Below the pieces are notes generated by a model, which saw only the letters and a program-made list of their open reading frames with translations, made no database searches and was not told where the DNA came from. The position numbers were made by a program, and so were the translations under genes. DNA of 64,000 bases from Keratinibaculum paraultunense (GTDB lineage Bacteria; Bacillota; Clostridia; Tissierellales; Tepidimicrobiaceae), in NCBI RefSeq assembly GCF_016767175.1, contig NZ_CP068564.1, positions 62,001 through 126,000 on the forward strand, in the 5' to 3' direction. Shown piece by piece: positions 9,663 through 17,222 of this stretch. The first letter of the stretch is position 1. Each line of letters begins with the position of its first letter.

Positions 9663-9869
9663 ATGAAAAAATTAATATTTATTGAAGGTATGTCTTGTAA
9701 TCATTGTGTAACGGCAGTAAAAAATGCTTTATCTGAAATAGAAGGGATTTCTCATGTAGATGTGGAATTAAATAACAATAGAGCAATAGTAGAAGGCGAA
9801 TCAATTTCAGATGAAATTATAAAGGAAAAAATAGAAGAAGCAGGATATAATGTAATAGAAATAAAGTAG
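9663..9869 (+). CDS. copZ: copper chaperone CopZ
   Basis: A 68-aa single heavy-metal-associated domain protein with the Cu+-binding motif GMSCNHC at residues 9-15. CopZ carries Cu+ in the cytoplasm and hands it to the HMA domains of CopA. Length is exactly that of the family. It lies 21 nt after copA with a GGGAGG ribosome site and 15 nt before csoR, so it is translated from the same copper-induced message. Confidence 0.92.
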   Translation: MKKLIFIEGMSCNHCVTAVKNALSEIEGISHVDVELNNNRAIVEGESISDEIIKEKIEEAGYNVIEIK

Positions 9870-9884
9870 AAAATTGGTGATATT

Positions 9885-10154
9885 ATGAATGAAGGAAAGC
9901 AAAAAGCTTACCAAAAGTTAAAAACTGTAAGAGGACAGATAGATGGTATAATCAAAATGATAGAAGAAGATAGATATTGTGTAGATATATCTACACAAAT
10001 ACTGTCAGCCATAGGATTACTTAAAAAAGCCAATATAGATGTATTAAATTCTCATATTAGATCCTGTGTAAAAGATGCAATATTAGAAGGAGAGGAAGAA
10101 GGAGAAGAAAAAATAGAAGAGATAATAAAAATAATAGATAAATATATAAAATAA
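9885..10154 (+). CDS. csoR: copper-sensing repressor CsoR
   Basis: An 89-aa all-helical repressor of the CsoR/RcnR (DUF156) family. The copper ligands are visible as Cys32, His57 and Cys61, with the same 25- and 4-residue spacing as the X-C-H-C site of known CsoR proteins. The LKTVRGQIDGIIKMIEEDRYC segment is the family signature. It would repress copA-copZ-csoR by binding the GC-rich dyad near 7226-7241 and be released by Cu+. It is the last gene of the operon; a strong hairpin follows at 10161-10198. The C-terminus is acidic. Confidence 0.92.
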   Translation: MNEGKQKAYQKLKTVRGQIDGIIKMIEEDRYCVDISTQILSAIGLLKKANIDVLNSHIRSCVKDAILEGEEEGEEKIEEIIKIIDKYIK

Positions 10155-10160
10155 CATTTA

Positions 10161-10198
10161 ATAACTACTTTTTAATTGTACAATTAAAAAGTAGTTAT
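10161..10198. terminator. bidirectional terminator csoR / XRE gene
   Basis: Perfect 38-bp palindrome (arm ATAACTACTTTTTAATTG) lying between the convergent csoR and XRE genes, with A/T tracts on both sides. Confidence 0.8.
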
Positions 10199-10593
10199 TA
10201 TTTTATGTAAGGTAGAATAAGTTTAACAAGATCTGTTATTAAACTTATTTCCTCCTTAGAGCAACGCTTTAATATGGAAAATAATTCTTTTAGTTCATCA
10301 TCATTTTCATTAAGTTTATATTGATCAAAAGATTCCGAAACAACATATTTATTATCTATTTCACAAGAATTATCTAATAAATAATCAATAGATACATGAA
10401 GTATTTTAGAAATATTTACTAGTGTTTCTACACTCATTTTTCTTTCTCCTCTTTCAATTTGACCTATATAATAAGGTGAAAGATCAAGAAGCTCTGCAAG
10501 TTTTTCTCTTGTTAAATTTAAATTTTCACGTTCTAACCGGATTTTTGCACCTATATTTTTAAAATCTAAATTAGATAAGTTTTCATTTATCAT
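10198..10593 (-). CDS. XRE-family DNA-binding regulator
   Basis: A 131-aa protein with an N-terminal Cro/C1-type helix-turn-helix (about residues 12-67; LTREKLAELLDLSPYYIGQIERGERKMS is the two-helix and recognition region) and a short helical C-terminal tail, a layout shared by small SinR/SlrR- or Xre-type repressors. The start is ATG with GGAGAGTG upstream. It is divergent from a Spo0E-like gene. The intergenic region has three GCCAAT half-sites that may be its operators (10632-10676). The target genes are unknown; a role in sporulation or stationary-phase control is only suggested by the neighbour. Confidence 0.8.
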   Translation of the reverse strand: MINENLSNLDFKNIGAKIRLERENLNLTREKLAELLDLSPYYIGQIERGERKMSVETLVNISKILHVSIDYLLDNSCEIDNKYVVSESFDQYKLNENDDELKELFSILKRCSKEEISLITDLVKLILPYIK

Positions 10594-10631
10594 TATGTCA
10601 CTCTCCTTATACTAACTGTATTATTAAAATG

Positions 10632-10676
10632 CCAATGATTGAATTGGCTATAAGCATAAAAAAATAGTTGCCAATT
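10632..10676. promoter_or_regulatory. candidate operator between XRE and Spo0E-like genes
   Basis: GCCAAT (10632-10637) and ATTGGC (10644-10649) form an inverted repeat with a 6-nt gap, and a third half-site GCCAAT lies at 10671-10676 overlapping the -35 of the Spo0E-like gene promoter. Sited between divergent genes, one of which encodes an XRE repressor. Confidence 0.4.
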
Positions 10677-10697
10677 CATACAAAATATATTATCCTA
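10669..10697 (+). promoter_or_regulatory. candidate promoter of the Spo0E-like gene
   Basis: TTGCCA (10669-10674), 17 nt, TATCCT (10692-10697), about 54 nt before the GTG start at 10751. Confidence 0.5.
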
Positions 10698-10750
10698 TTA
10701 ATATGATTAACTAGCAGAATAAATTATTTATTAAACAGGGAGGAAGATAA

Positions 10751-10927
10751 GTGAGAGACGAAATAGATAATTTAAGGATAATTTTAGAAAAAGAAATAAG
10801 TTCCAGTAATGTAAATTACAATAAAGTTTTGGAAATAAGTAAAGCATTGGATGAAATTATAGTGAAATATTATGATGAAAAAGAGAAGAGTAATATAAAG
10901 ATTAAAAATTCTATAAATAAAGGCTAG
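10751..10927 (+). CDS. Spo0E-family aspartyl-phosphate phosphatase
   Basis: A 58-aa two-helix protein starting with GTG seven bases after GGGAGG. The sequence has the Spo0E layout: an N-terminal helix with LRIILEKEI and a second helix with VLEISKALDEIIVKYY, matching the family's VL..SQ.LD.LI..Y pattern. The canonical SQELD is here SKALD, so the glutamine is replaced by lysine. Spo0E proteins remove phosphate from Spo0A~P and so delay sporulation. It is monocistronic, with a promoter upstream and a hairpin terminator at 10923. The family call rests on this short motif and on size. Confidence 0.8.
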   Translation: MRDEIDNLRIILEKEISSSNVNYNKVLEISKALDEIIVKYYDEKEKSNIKIKNSINKG

Positions 10928-10952
10928 TAAAATTTACTAGCTTTTATTTTTT
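10923..10952 (+). terminator. terminator of the Spo0E-like gene
   Basis: Stem GCTAGTAAA / TTTACTAGC overlapping the stop codon, followed by TTTTATTTTTT. Confidence 0.8.
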
Positions 10953-10984
10953 AATTAAATTATTAATAAATATTATCTTTAATG

Positions 10985-11039
10985 TTGATTTTTACTAGGA
11001 AAATGGGTATAATAATAATGAAGGTCAAAGATAGTCAAA
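10985..11039 (+). promoter_or_regulatory. dnaJ-like/clpB promoter with CtsR operator
   Basis: TTGATT (10985-10990), 17 nt, TATAAT (11008-11013), then GGTCAAAGATAGTCAAA at 11023-11039. This is a full match to the CtsR direct heptad repeat (RGTCAAA-N3-RGTCAAA) located over the start of transcription. Heat-shock control by CtsR is therefore expected; ctsR itself is not in the window. Confidence 0.85.
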
Positions 11040-11079
11040 CATTTTTGATTTTCTTTTATCGTAAGGGGTGATGAAACCT

Positions 11080-12012
11080 ATGGAGTATAAAGATTATTAT
11101 AAAATATTGGGAGTAGATAAAAATGCCAGTACTGATGAAATAAAAAAAGCTTATAGAAAGTTGGCTAAAAAATACCATCCCGATTTAAATCCAGGTGATA
11201 AAGAAGCAGAGCAAAAATTTAAAGATATAAACGAAGCATATGAAGTTTTAGGTGATGAAGAAAAACGAAGAAAATATGATGCATTTGGTAGTGGATATAA
11301 TTTCACAGATGGTCAGCATTTTGATCCATCCCAATTTGGATTTGAAGACTTTGGAAATGGATATAGATATACTTATACAACTACTGGTGGAGAAGGTTTT
11401 AGTGATTTCTTTAATATGTTTTTTGGAGACGATTTATTTTCTGATAGGGACTTTGGAATAGGTGATTTATTTGGTAGAAGATCTTATTATGAACCTAAGC
11501 CTAAATATGAATCAGAAATAGATATAAGTTTAGAAGAAGCATATAGAGGAACTACAAAGACTATATCCTTTAGGGTTGGAAACGAAACTAAATCTTTGTC
11601 GGTAAAAATACCTAAAGGAATATTGCCCGGGAAAAAAATAAGGATTAATGGTGAAAAAGTTGGAATTGATGGTGATATTTATCTAAAAGTTAACATTAAA
11701 CCTGATAAAAGATATAAACTTGAAGGATTGGATGTGTACCAAAAAGTGGATTTGCTTCCTTGGGAAGCTGCTTTAGGAAGCAAGATAACTATAAATACTT
11801 TATCAGGGGATAAAATTAGAGTAAATATACCTCCTAATATGAGTGGAGGTAAAAAAATCAGAATACCTGGTAGAGGATATAGAGATATGAAGGGTAATAC
11901 TGGAGACTTATATATTGAAATAAATATAGTAAATCCTCCTAATTTAACTGAAGAACAGAAGAAACTTTATGAAAAGTTACAGGATATTACTAAATATAAT
12001 CCTAGAAGATAA
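11080..12012 (+). CDS. DnaJ/CbpA-type J-domain co-chaperone
   Basis: A 310-aa Hsp40 protein that would stimulate DnaK and hand over substrates. The J domain is at the N-terminus ([20 protein letters not shown], with HPD near residue 34), followed by a Gly/Phe-rich linker and the two beta-sandwich C-terminal domains ([18 protein letters not shown], then [17 protein letters not shown]). The cysteine-rich zinc-finger repeats of true DnaJ are absent, so it is CbpA-like. I start it at the ATG at 11080, where AAGGGGTGAT gives good spacing; the upstream ATG is too close. It is followed by clpB with the same leader and both lie behind a CtsR site. Confidence 0.9.
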   Translation: MEYKDYYKILGVDKNASTDEIKKAYRKLAKKYHPDLNPGDKEAEQKFKDINEAYEVLGDEEKRRKYDAFGSGYNFTDGQHFDPSQFGFEDFGNGYRYTYTTTGGEGFSDFFNMFFGDDLFSDRDFGIGDLFGRRSYYEPKPKYESEIDISLEEAYRGTTKTISFRVGNETKSLSVKIPKGILPGKKIRINGEKVGIDGDIYLKVNIKPDKRYKLEGLDVYQKVDLLPWEAALGSKITINTLSGDKIRVNIPPNMSGGKKIRIPGRGYRDMKGNTGDLYIEINIVNPPNLTEEQKKLYEKLQDITKYNPRR

Positions 12013-12024
12013 GGGGTGATGTTT

Positions 12025-14622
12025 ATGGATTTGAGCAAATTCACGCAAAAAAGTGTAGAAGCAATACAAAAATCACAAGAAATAGCAATAAAGCATGATA
12101 ATCCTCAATTAGAGGAAATACATCTTCATTATGCATTAATTGATCAAGAAAATGGTTTAATTCCAAGGGTATTATCCTACATGGGTGAAGATGTAGAATT
12201 AATCAAAAATGATATCCAACGAGAACTAGAACGTTTGCCTAAACAATCTGGCGGCGGCGGAGCTCTATATCCTAGTAGGATTTACACGAAAATATTATTA
12301 AAAGCAGAAGATGAAGCCAAAAAATTTGGGGATCAGTTTGTAGGCGTTGAACATCTATATATTGCTCTTCTAAAGGAAAGAGGCACTGTATCAGAAACTA
12401 TATTTAATAGATATAATATAAATTTACAGAGATTTATGGAAGCTCTTAGAAAAATTAGAGGTAGTCAAACTATAACATCTGATAATCCTGAGGATACCTA
12501 TAATGTCCTAGAAAGATTTGGTAGAGACTTAACAGAAGAAGCAAGAAAAGGGAAATTAGATCCAGTTATAGGCAGAGATGAGGAAATAAGAAATACTATT
12601 CGAATTTTATCTAGAAGGACTAAAAACAATCCTGTACTAATTGGAGAACCTGGAGTAGGTAAAACTGCTATAGTAGAAGGATTGGCTCAGAGGATAGTAA
12701 ATGGAGATGTACCAGAAGGATTAAAAGATAAAACTATATTTGCACTAGATATGGGAGCATTAATTGCAGGAGCGAAATATAGAGGAGAATTTGAAGAAAG
12801 ATTAAAAGCTGTATTGAAGGAATTAGAGAAATCTGAAGGAAGAATTATACTATTCATAGATGAAATTCACAATATAGTAGGAGCAGGAAAGGCAGAAGGC
12901 TCTATGGATGCTTCTAATCTATTAAAACCTATGCTAGCTCGTGGTGAAATTCAATGTATAGGTGCTACTACATTGGATGAATATAGACAATATATAGAAA
13001 AAGATGCTGCTTTAGAAAGAAGATTCCAAAGAGTGCTTGTAGATGAACCAAGTGTAGAAGATACTATATCTATACTTCGAGGGCTTAAAGAAAGGTATGA
13101 AATTCATCATGGTATTAGGATATCTGACAATGCTATAATAGCAGCAGCGACTTTAGCTGATAGATATATAAGTGATAGATATCTTCCAGATAAAGCTATA
13201 GATTTGATGGATGAAGCTTGTGCTATGGTTAGAACTGAAATAGACAGTATGCCTGCTGAATTAGATGAAATTAGAAGGAAGATACTACAATTAGAAATTG
13301 AAAGAGAAGCTTTAAAGAAAGAAACTGATGAAGCATCAAAGATACGTCTTGAAAATTTAGAAAAAGAGCTATCGGATTTGAAAGAAGAATACGATGTTAT
13401 GAAAGCAAAATGGCAGGAAGAAAAGAAACATATAGAAAGGATCAAGGCTATAAAAGAGGAAATAGATAAAGTAAAAATAGAAATAGAAGATGCTGAGAGG
13501 AGATACGATCTAGAAAAGTTATCTGAACTTAAATATGGAAGATTACCTCAGTTAGAGAAAGAATTAGAAGAGGCAAATGCAAAATATAAAGAAGACGAAG
13601 ATAGAATGTTAAAAGAAGAAGTAACAGAAGAAGAAATTGCAGAAGTAGTATCTAAATGGACTGGAATTCCTGTTACTAAATTAGTTGAATCAGAAAGAGA
13701 GAAATTATTAAAACTAGATGAAATCCTTCGTAGAAGAGTTATAGGCCAAGATGAAGCAGTGGAAGCTGTTGCAGATGCTGTTATTAGGGCAAGGGCTGGT
13801 ATAAAACCACCAAACAGGCCAATAGGTTCCTTCATATTTTTAGGTCCTACAGGAGTAGGAAAAACAGAATTAGCTAAAGCTTTAACAGAAGCACTATTTG
13901 ATGATGAAAGAAATATGATAAGAATTGATATGAGTGAATACATGGAAAAACATGCTGTATCAAGACTTATAGGAGCACCACCAGGATATGTAGGATATGA
14001 AGAAGGAGGTCAATTAACGGAAGCTGTTAGAAGAAAACCTTATTCTGTAATACTATTTGATGAAATAGAAAAAGCCCATCCAGATGTATTCAATATATTG
14101 TTACAAGTATTAGATGATGGAAGATTGACAGACAATCAAGGGAGAACAGTAGACTTTAAAAATACCGTAATTATAATGACCTCTAACATAGGTTCATCCT
14201 ATATATTGGAAGGCTTAAAAGCTGATGGAAGAATAGATGAGCATACCAAAGAGAGAGTAATGGATGAAATGAGAAGGGTATTTAGACCGGAGTTTTTAAA
14301 TAGAATAGATGAGATAGTAATGTTTAGACCTCTACAAAAAGAAGACATATTCAAGATAATTGATTTACAAGTAGCAGAAATAGAAGGTAGATTAAGAGAT
14401 AGACATATAACTATAGAATTTACTGATGAAGCTAAAGAATTTGTAGTAAATAGAGCTTATTCAGTTCAATATGGAGCAAGACCAATAAAGAGATTCTTAC
14501 AGAAGAACCTAGAAACTCAAATGGCTAGGATGATTATAAAAGGAGACTTAAAGGATAAAGATAAAGTAGTTGTTGGAGTAGATAAACAAAGAGATAGATT
14601 AAGCATAAAAGTAAAAAATTAA
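12025..14622 (+). CDS. clpB: ATP-dependent disaggregase ClpB
   Basis: This 865-aa hexameric AAA+ protein unfolds and rescues aggregated proteins together with DnaK. Domains in order: N-terminal Clp repeat domain (1-150), AAA-1 with Walker A GEPGVGKT (near 206), a long coiled-coil M domain (about 410-525, rich in Glu and Lys) that marks ClpB rather than ClpC/ClpA, and AAA-2 with GPTGVGKTE (near 607) and the C-terminal D2-small domain. No IGF/L-type ClpP-docking loop is evident. ATG 12025 is chosen because AAGGGGTGAT then lies at normal distance. It forms an operon with the J-domain gene under the CtsR site. Confidence 0.95.
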   Translation: MDLSKFTQKSVEAIQKSQEIAIKHDNPQLEEIHLHYALIDQENGLIPRVLSYMGEDVELIKNDIQRELERLPKQSGGGGALYPSRIYTKILLKAEDEAKKFGDQFVGVEHLYIALLKERGTVSETIFNRYNINLQRFMEALRKIRGSQTITSDNPEDTYNVLERFGRDLTEEARKGKLDPVIGRDEEIRNTIRILSRRTKNNPVLIGEPGVGKTAIVEGLAQRIVNGDVPEGLKDKTIFALDMGALIAGAKYRGEFEERLKAVLKELEKSEGRIILFIDEIHNIVGAGKAEGSMDASNLLKPMLARGEIQCIGATTLDEYRQYIEKDAALERRFQRVLVDEPSVEDTISILRGLKERYEIHHGIRISDNAIIAAATLADRYISDRYLPDKAIDLMDEACAMVRTEIDSMPAELDEIRRKILQLEIEREALKKETDEASKIRLENLEKELSDLKEEYDVMKAKWQEEKKHIERIKAIKEEIDKVKIEIEDAERRYDLEKLSELKYGRLPQLEKELEEANAKYKEDEDRMLKEEVTEEEIAEVVSKWTGIPVTKLVESEREKLLKLDEILRRRVIGQDEAVEAVADAVIRARAGIKPPNRPIGSFIFLGPTGVGKTELAKALTEALFDDERNMIRIDMSEYMEKHAVSRLIGAPPGYVGYEEGGQLTEAVRRKPYSVILFDEIEKAHPDVFNILLQVLDDGRLTDNQGRTVDFKNTVIIMTSNIGSSYILEGLKADGRIDEHTKERVMDEMRRVFRPEFLNRIDEIVMFRPLQKEDIFKIIDLQVAEIEGRLRDRHITIEFTDEAKEFVVNRAYSVQYGARPIKRFLQKNLETQMARMIIKGDLKDKDKVVVGVDKQRDRLSIKVKN

Positions 14623-14635
14623 AGATTTAAAACTA

Positions 14636-14675
14636 AAAATTGCTTTCGCTTAAAATTTTAAGCGAAAGCAATTTT
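14636..14675. terminator. bidirectional terminator clpB / ABC1 kinase gene
   Basis: Perfect 40-bp palindrome centred at 14655/14656 with arm AAAATTGCTTTCGCTTAAAA, between two convergent genes. Confidence 0.85.
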
Positions 14676-14685
14676 ATCAATATAT

Positions 14686-16266
14686 TCAAAGTTTTCCCGA
14701 ACGGAATATAGATATTAACAATAAAATTCCAGCTATGCCAGCACCTAGATAACCTATTATACCTATAGCTGAAATGCCATATATTTTTAATCCTACATTT
14801 GCATTGATTACCAATGAAGAACTTACCAACAGACCTGCTACTACTATAGCAAATATAAGTCGGTTAATCATTTTATTTATTTCATTTAAGCCATCCTCTA
14901 TATTTTGATGTTTTAGATTTAACTTTAATCTTCCTGCTAATGCAGTATTTACAAGTTCTAATACTTTTGTAGATAAATCTAAGCTAGATTTAACTGAAGT
15001 ATATACATACATAGTTATTTCTTTTAAATCTATATTTCTAAGTTTATTTTTTAATATTTGTTCTTTAAAATAAGGAATAGCGATATCCATTATAGTCAAA
15101 GTTTTATCTATTTTTGCTAATAGTCCTTGTAAAGTCATCATTCCTTTGATTAATAAGGTTATATCTTTAGGCATACTTATATTGTTTTCTTTACATATAA
15201 TCATTATTTGCTCTAATATCTGGGGTAAATCATAATCATGAATAGATTTATCTATATAGTTAGTGTACATAATTTCTATATCATCATAAAGTTTATTTGT
15301 ATCTATAGGAGCTTTTATTATACCAATTTTTAAAACAGATTTAGTTATTAAATTTATATTTCCTGTGGCAGCTCCTTCTAGTATTTGATTTAATTTTTTC
15401 TTTAAATTAAAATCCAAATTACCCATGAGGCCAAAGTCTATGTATCCTATAGTGTTTTCATGAATTAGTATATTACCTGGATGAGGATCTGCATGAAAAA
15501 ATCCGTCTTCAAATACTTGTTTAAAATAATGGTATGTAAGTTTAATTGCTATATCATGAATGTCATACCCTTGTTCTAACAGTTCATCTACATCATCAAT
15601 TTTAATACCTGAAATATAATCCATAACTAAAATCTTATCAGTACAATATTCTTTATAAACCTTAGGACATGTGATAAATTTTACATCCTTATTGTTTTCA
15701 GCAAATTTTATTATATTGTTCATTTCTTCTATAAAGTTTAATTCTTTTTGGGCAGCAACACTTAATTCTTCAACCACTTCCTTAGCGTCTACTATTTCTC
15801 CTGTAGCAGTAAAATTTATAAAAGGTGCAAGTTTTTTTAAAATTTGAATATCTGCTAACATTCTTTCTTTGACTAATGGTCTTTGTACTTTTATTACTAC
15901 ATCTTCTCCAGTATTTAATTTAGCTAAATATACTTCTGCAAGGGAAGCAGAAGCTATAGGGGTTTTATTAAATTCCATAAAAATAGCATTAATAGAGCCT
16001 TTTAATTCTTCTTCTATTACCTTTTGTGTTATAGTAAAATCTAATGGTTTTACATTATCCTGTAATTTTTGAAATTCCTCCACATATTCTATTGGGAGAA
16101 TATCTGGACGAGTAGATAGTATTTGTCCAATTTTAACAAAAGTTGGTCCTAGCTCTTCTAATACCAATCTTAGCTCCTTTGGGTCTCCTATTCCACTTTT
16201 AAAGCCATGTCTTATAGACACAGATATAATTTCTCTAAGTCTTTTTTTTGTATAATCATTATCCAT
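14686..16266 (-). CDS. ABC1 (UbiB/AarF) atypical kinase
   Basis: A 526-aa member of the ABC1/ADCK protein-kinase-like family. Motifs seen: the KxGQ motif VKIGQILSTRPDILP, the Ala-rich loop ASLAEVYLAK, the invariant Lys in VIKVQRP, catalytic loop HADPHPGNI and metal-binding IDFGLMG. Two hydrophobic helices close the protein, as in membrane-linked family members. Family proteins act in isoprenoid-lipid or membrane homeostasis; the substrate in clostridia is unknown. The frame also opens at TTG 16293. I prefer ATG 16266, although its ribosome site AAGGTG lies in the 3' arm of a strong hairpin (16274-16301). It follows a phasin-like gene and yaaR in one operon. Confidence 0.85.
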   Translation of the reverse strand: MDNDYTKKRLREIISVSIRHGFKSGIGDPKELRLVLEELGPTFVKIGQILSTRPDILPIEYVEEFQKLQDNVKPLDFTITQKVIEEELKGSINAIFMEFNKTPIASASLAEVYLAKLNTGEDVVIKVQRPLVKERMLADIQILKKLAPFINFTATGEIVDAKEVVEELSVAAQKELNFIEEMNNIIKFAENNKDVKFITCPKVYKEYCTDKILVMDYISGIKIDDVDELLEQGYDIHDIAIKLTYHYFKQVFEDGFFHADPHPGNILIHENTIGYIDFGLMGNLDFNLKKKLNQILEGAATGNINLITKSVLKIGIIKAPIDTNKLYDDIEIMYTNYIDKSIHDYDLPQILEQIMIICKENNISMPKDITLLIKGMMTLQGLLAKIDKTLTIMDIAIPYFKEQILKNKLRNIDLKEITMYVYTSVKSSLDLSTKVLELVNTALAGRLKLNLKHQNIEDGLNEINKMINRLIFAIVVAGLLVSSSLVINANVGLKIYGISAIGIIGYLGAGIAGILLLISIFRSGKL

Positions 16267-16273
16267 ATTAAGC

Positions 16274-16301
16274 AAAACACCTTGAAGAATCAAGGTGTTT
16301 T
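16274..16301 (-). terminator. intercistronic hairpin overlapping the ABC1 start region
   Basis: A 12-bp perfect stem with a 4-nt loop (AAAACACCTTGA and its complement) begins at the stop codon of the phasin-like gene and ends just before the ABC1-kinase ATG. The 3' arm holds the AAGGTG ribosome site and ends in TTTTGCTT, so it may attenuate transcription or hide the ribosome site. Confidence 0.6.
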
Positions 16302-16608
16302 ATCCCTCCATATTAATTATTTTTTCTAGTTCATCTATTCTATTACTTAAAGTTTTTAAATCTTCTTTTGTTGCAAGATTCAAACTATCAATATAGTTTT
16401 TTATTTTATTTTCTATATCAGTATTATTTTGTACATCAGTTTTATTGTCCTCTACAACTCTTTTTAATTCTTCATTTAATTTTTTCCCTTGTTCTACAGT
16501 TATCTTTCCTTTTTCTACCATATCTTGAATTAAATTATTTGCCTTCTCATAAGTTATAGCAAGGCTTCCTATACCTGCAAGAAAAATCTTTTTTAATAGT
16601 TCCTCCAT
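16300..16608 (-). CDS. phasin-like coiled-coil protein
   Basis: A 102-aa protein with a short hydrophobic N-terminal stretch (KKIFLAGIGSLAITYEKANNLIQDMVEKG) followed by highly charged helices likely to form a coiled coil (KEDLKTLSNRIDELEKII). This pattern is found in small phasin-family/YhaN-like proteins placed next to ABC1 kinases in Firmicutes and cyanobacteria. ATG 16608 has GGGGGG at good distance, so the earlier in-frame ATG at 16635 is not used. It lies 26 nt after yaaR and before the ABC1 kinase. A direct role with the kinase is inferred from linkage. I cannot say that it binds storage granules. Confidence 0.65.
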   Translation of the reverse strand: MEELLKKIFLAGIGSLAITYEKANNLIQDMVEKGKITVEQGKKLNEELKRVVEDNKTDVQNNTDIENKIKNYIDSLNLATKEDLKTLSNRIDELEKIINMEG

Positions 16609-16634
16609 AATAATCCCCCCTAAATTTTTTAACA

Positions 16635-17081
16635 TTATGTGAAAATGTCCAAAAGCATACCTTTAATATCATCCAATCTTTTGAGTATTCGTATTCTGTT
16701 GCTTTCTAAGTTTAAAAAGTCTTTAGTTAATTCATCTAATTCATTATTTACTTTCTTTACTAATGAATATACCCTATGTCTACCTCTTCTATCCAAAGAA
16801 TTTTCTTTATAAAATATATGGGAATTATTTACAGTAATATCTAAAAATTCTTTTACTAATTTTTTGTATTCAATCAAATCTTCAATAAAAAGTTTATCTT
16901 GAAGTTTACTCGATTGTGCCTCTATTTTATTATATAATATTTTAAGTTGCTCTCTTATATGTTCTTGTTCTATTTCATTTAATTTATTTTTAAAAGTTTC
17001 TTGTACTTTTTTACTTGAAGGTTTTTTTACATTATCAATTTTAACTATATTGTTAGTAGTTATTCTTTCAACTCTGGACAT
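16635..17081 (-). CDS. yaaR: YaaR family (DUF327) protein
   Basis: A 148-residue helical cytoplasmic protein of the YaaR/DUF327 family, recognised by the RRGRHRVYSLVKKVNNELD segment and the C-terminal ILKRLDDIKGMLLDI. In Bacillus subtilis yaaR lies between darA and holB; here those neighbours are at 44-46 kb and yaaR has moved. Function is unknown. ATG 17081 follows GAAGGTGG, whereas the frame's earlier start at 17123 has no ribosome site. It is the first gene of the yaaR-phasin-ABC1 kinase operon, and its promoter region contains GCCGATAG, a sigma-28-like -10, facing away from the flagellar block. Confidence 0.85.
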   Translation of the reverse strand: MSRVERITTNNIVKIDNVKKPSSKKVQETFKNKLNEIEQEHIREQLKILYNKIEAQSSKLQDKLFIEDLIEYKKLVKEFLDITVNNSHIFYKENSLDRRGRHRVYSLVKKVNNELDELTKDFLNLESNRIRILKRLDDIKGMLLDIFT

Positions 17082-17113
17082 AATTCCACCTTCCCTTACT
17101 ATTCTATTATATA

Positions 17114-17140
17114 CTATCGGCAATATAAATAAAAAATATA
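17114..17140 (-). promoter_or_regulatory. candidate sigma-28 promoter of yaaR operon
   Basis: On the minus strand TATA (17140-17137), 15 nt, GCCGATAG (17121-17114), against the SigD/FliA consensus TAAA-N15-GCCGATAA. The -10 matches at seven of eight positions. Confidence 0.55.
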
Positions 17141-17149
17141 ATAAAAACT

Positions 17150-17175
17150 TAAAAAAAACAATAAATTGTCGATAT
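17150..17175 (+). promoter_or_regulatory. candidate sigma-28 promoter of the flagellar block
   Basis: TAAA (17150-17153), 14 nt, GTCGATAT (17168-17175), close to TAAA-N15-GCCGATAA. It lies 48 nt before the ATG of the FliK-like gene and faces away from the yaaR promoter. Confidence 0.6.
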
Positions 17176-17222
17176 AATTATTGAGGGCAATATATTAATA
17201 TAATTCTAGTGAGGGTGACGGT

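Noticed and set aside
13107-13943. Minus-strand open frames inside clpB
   Set aside because: Shadows opposite conserved ClpB AAA+ and coiled-coil sequence.
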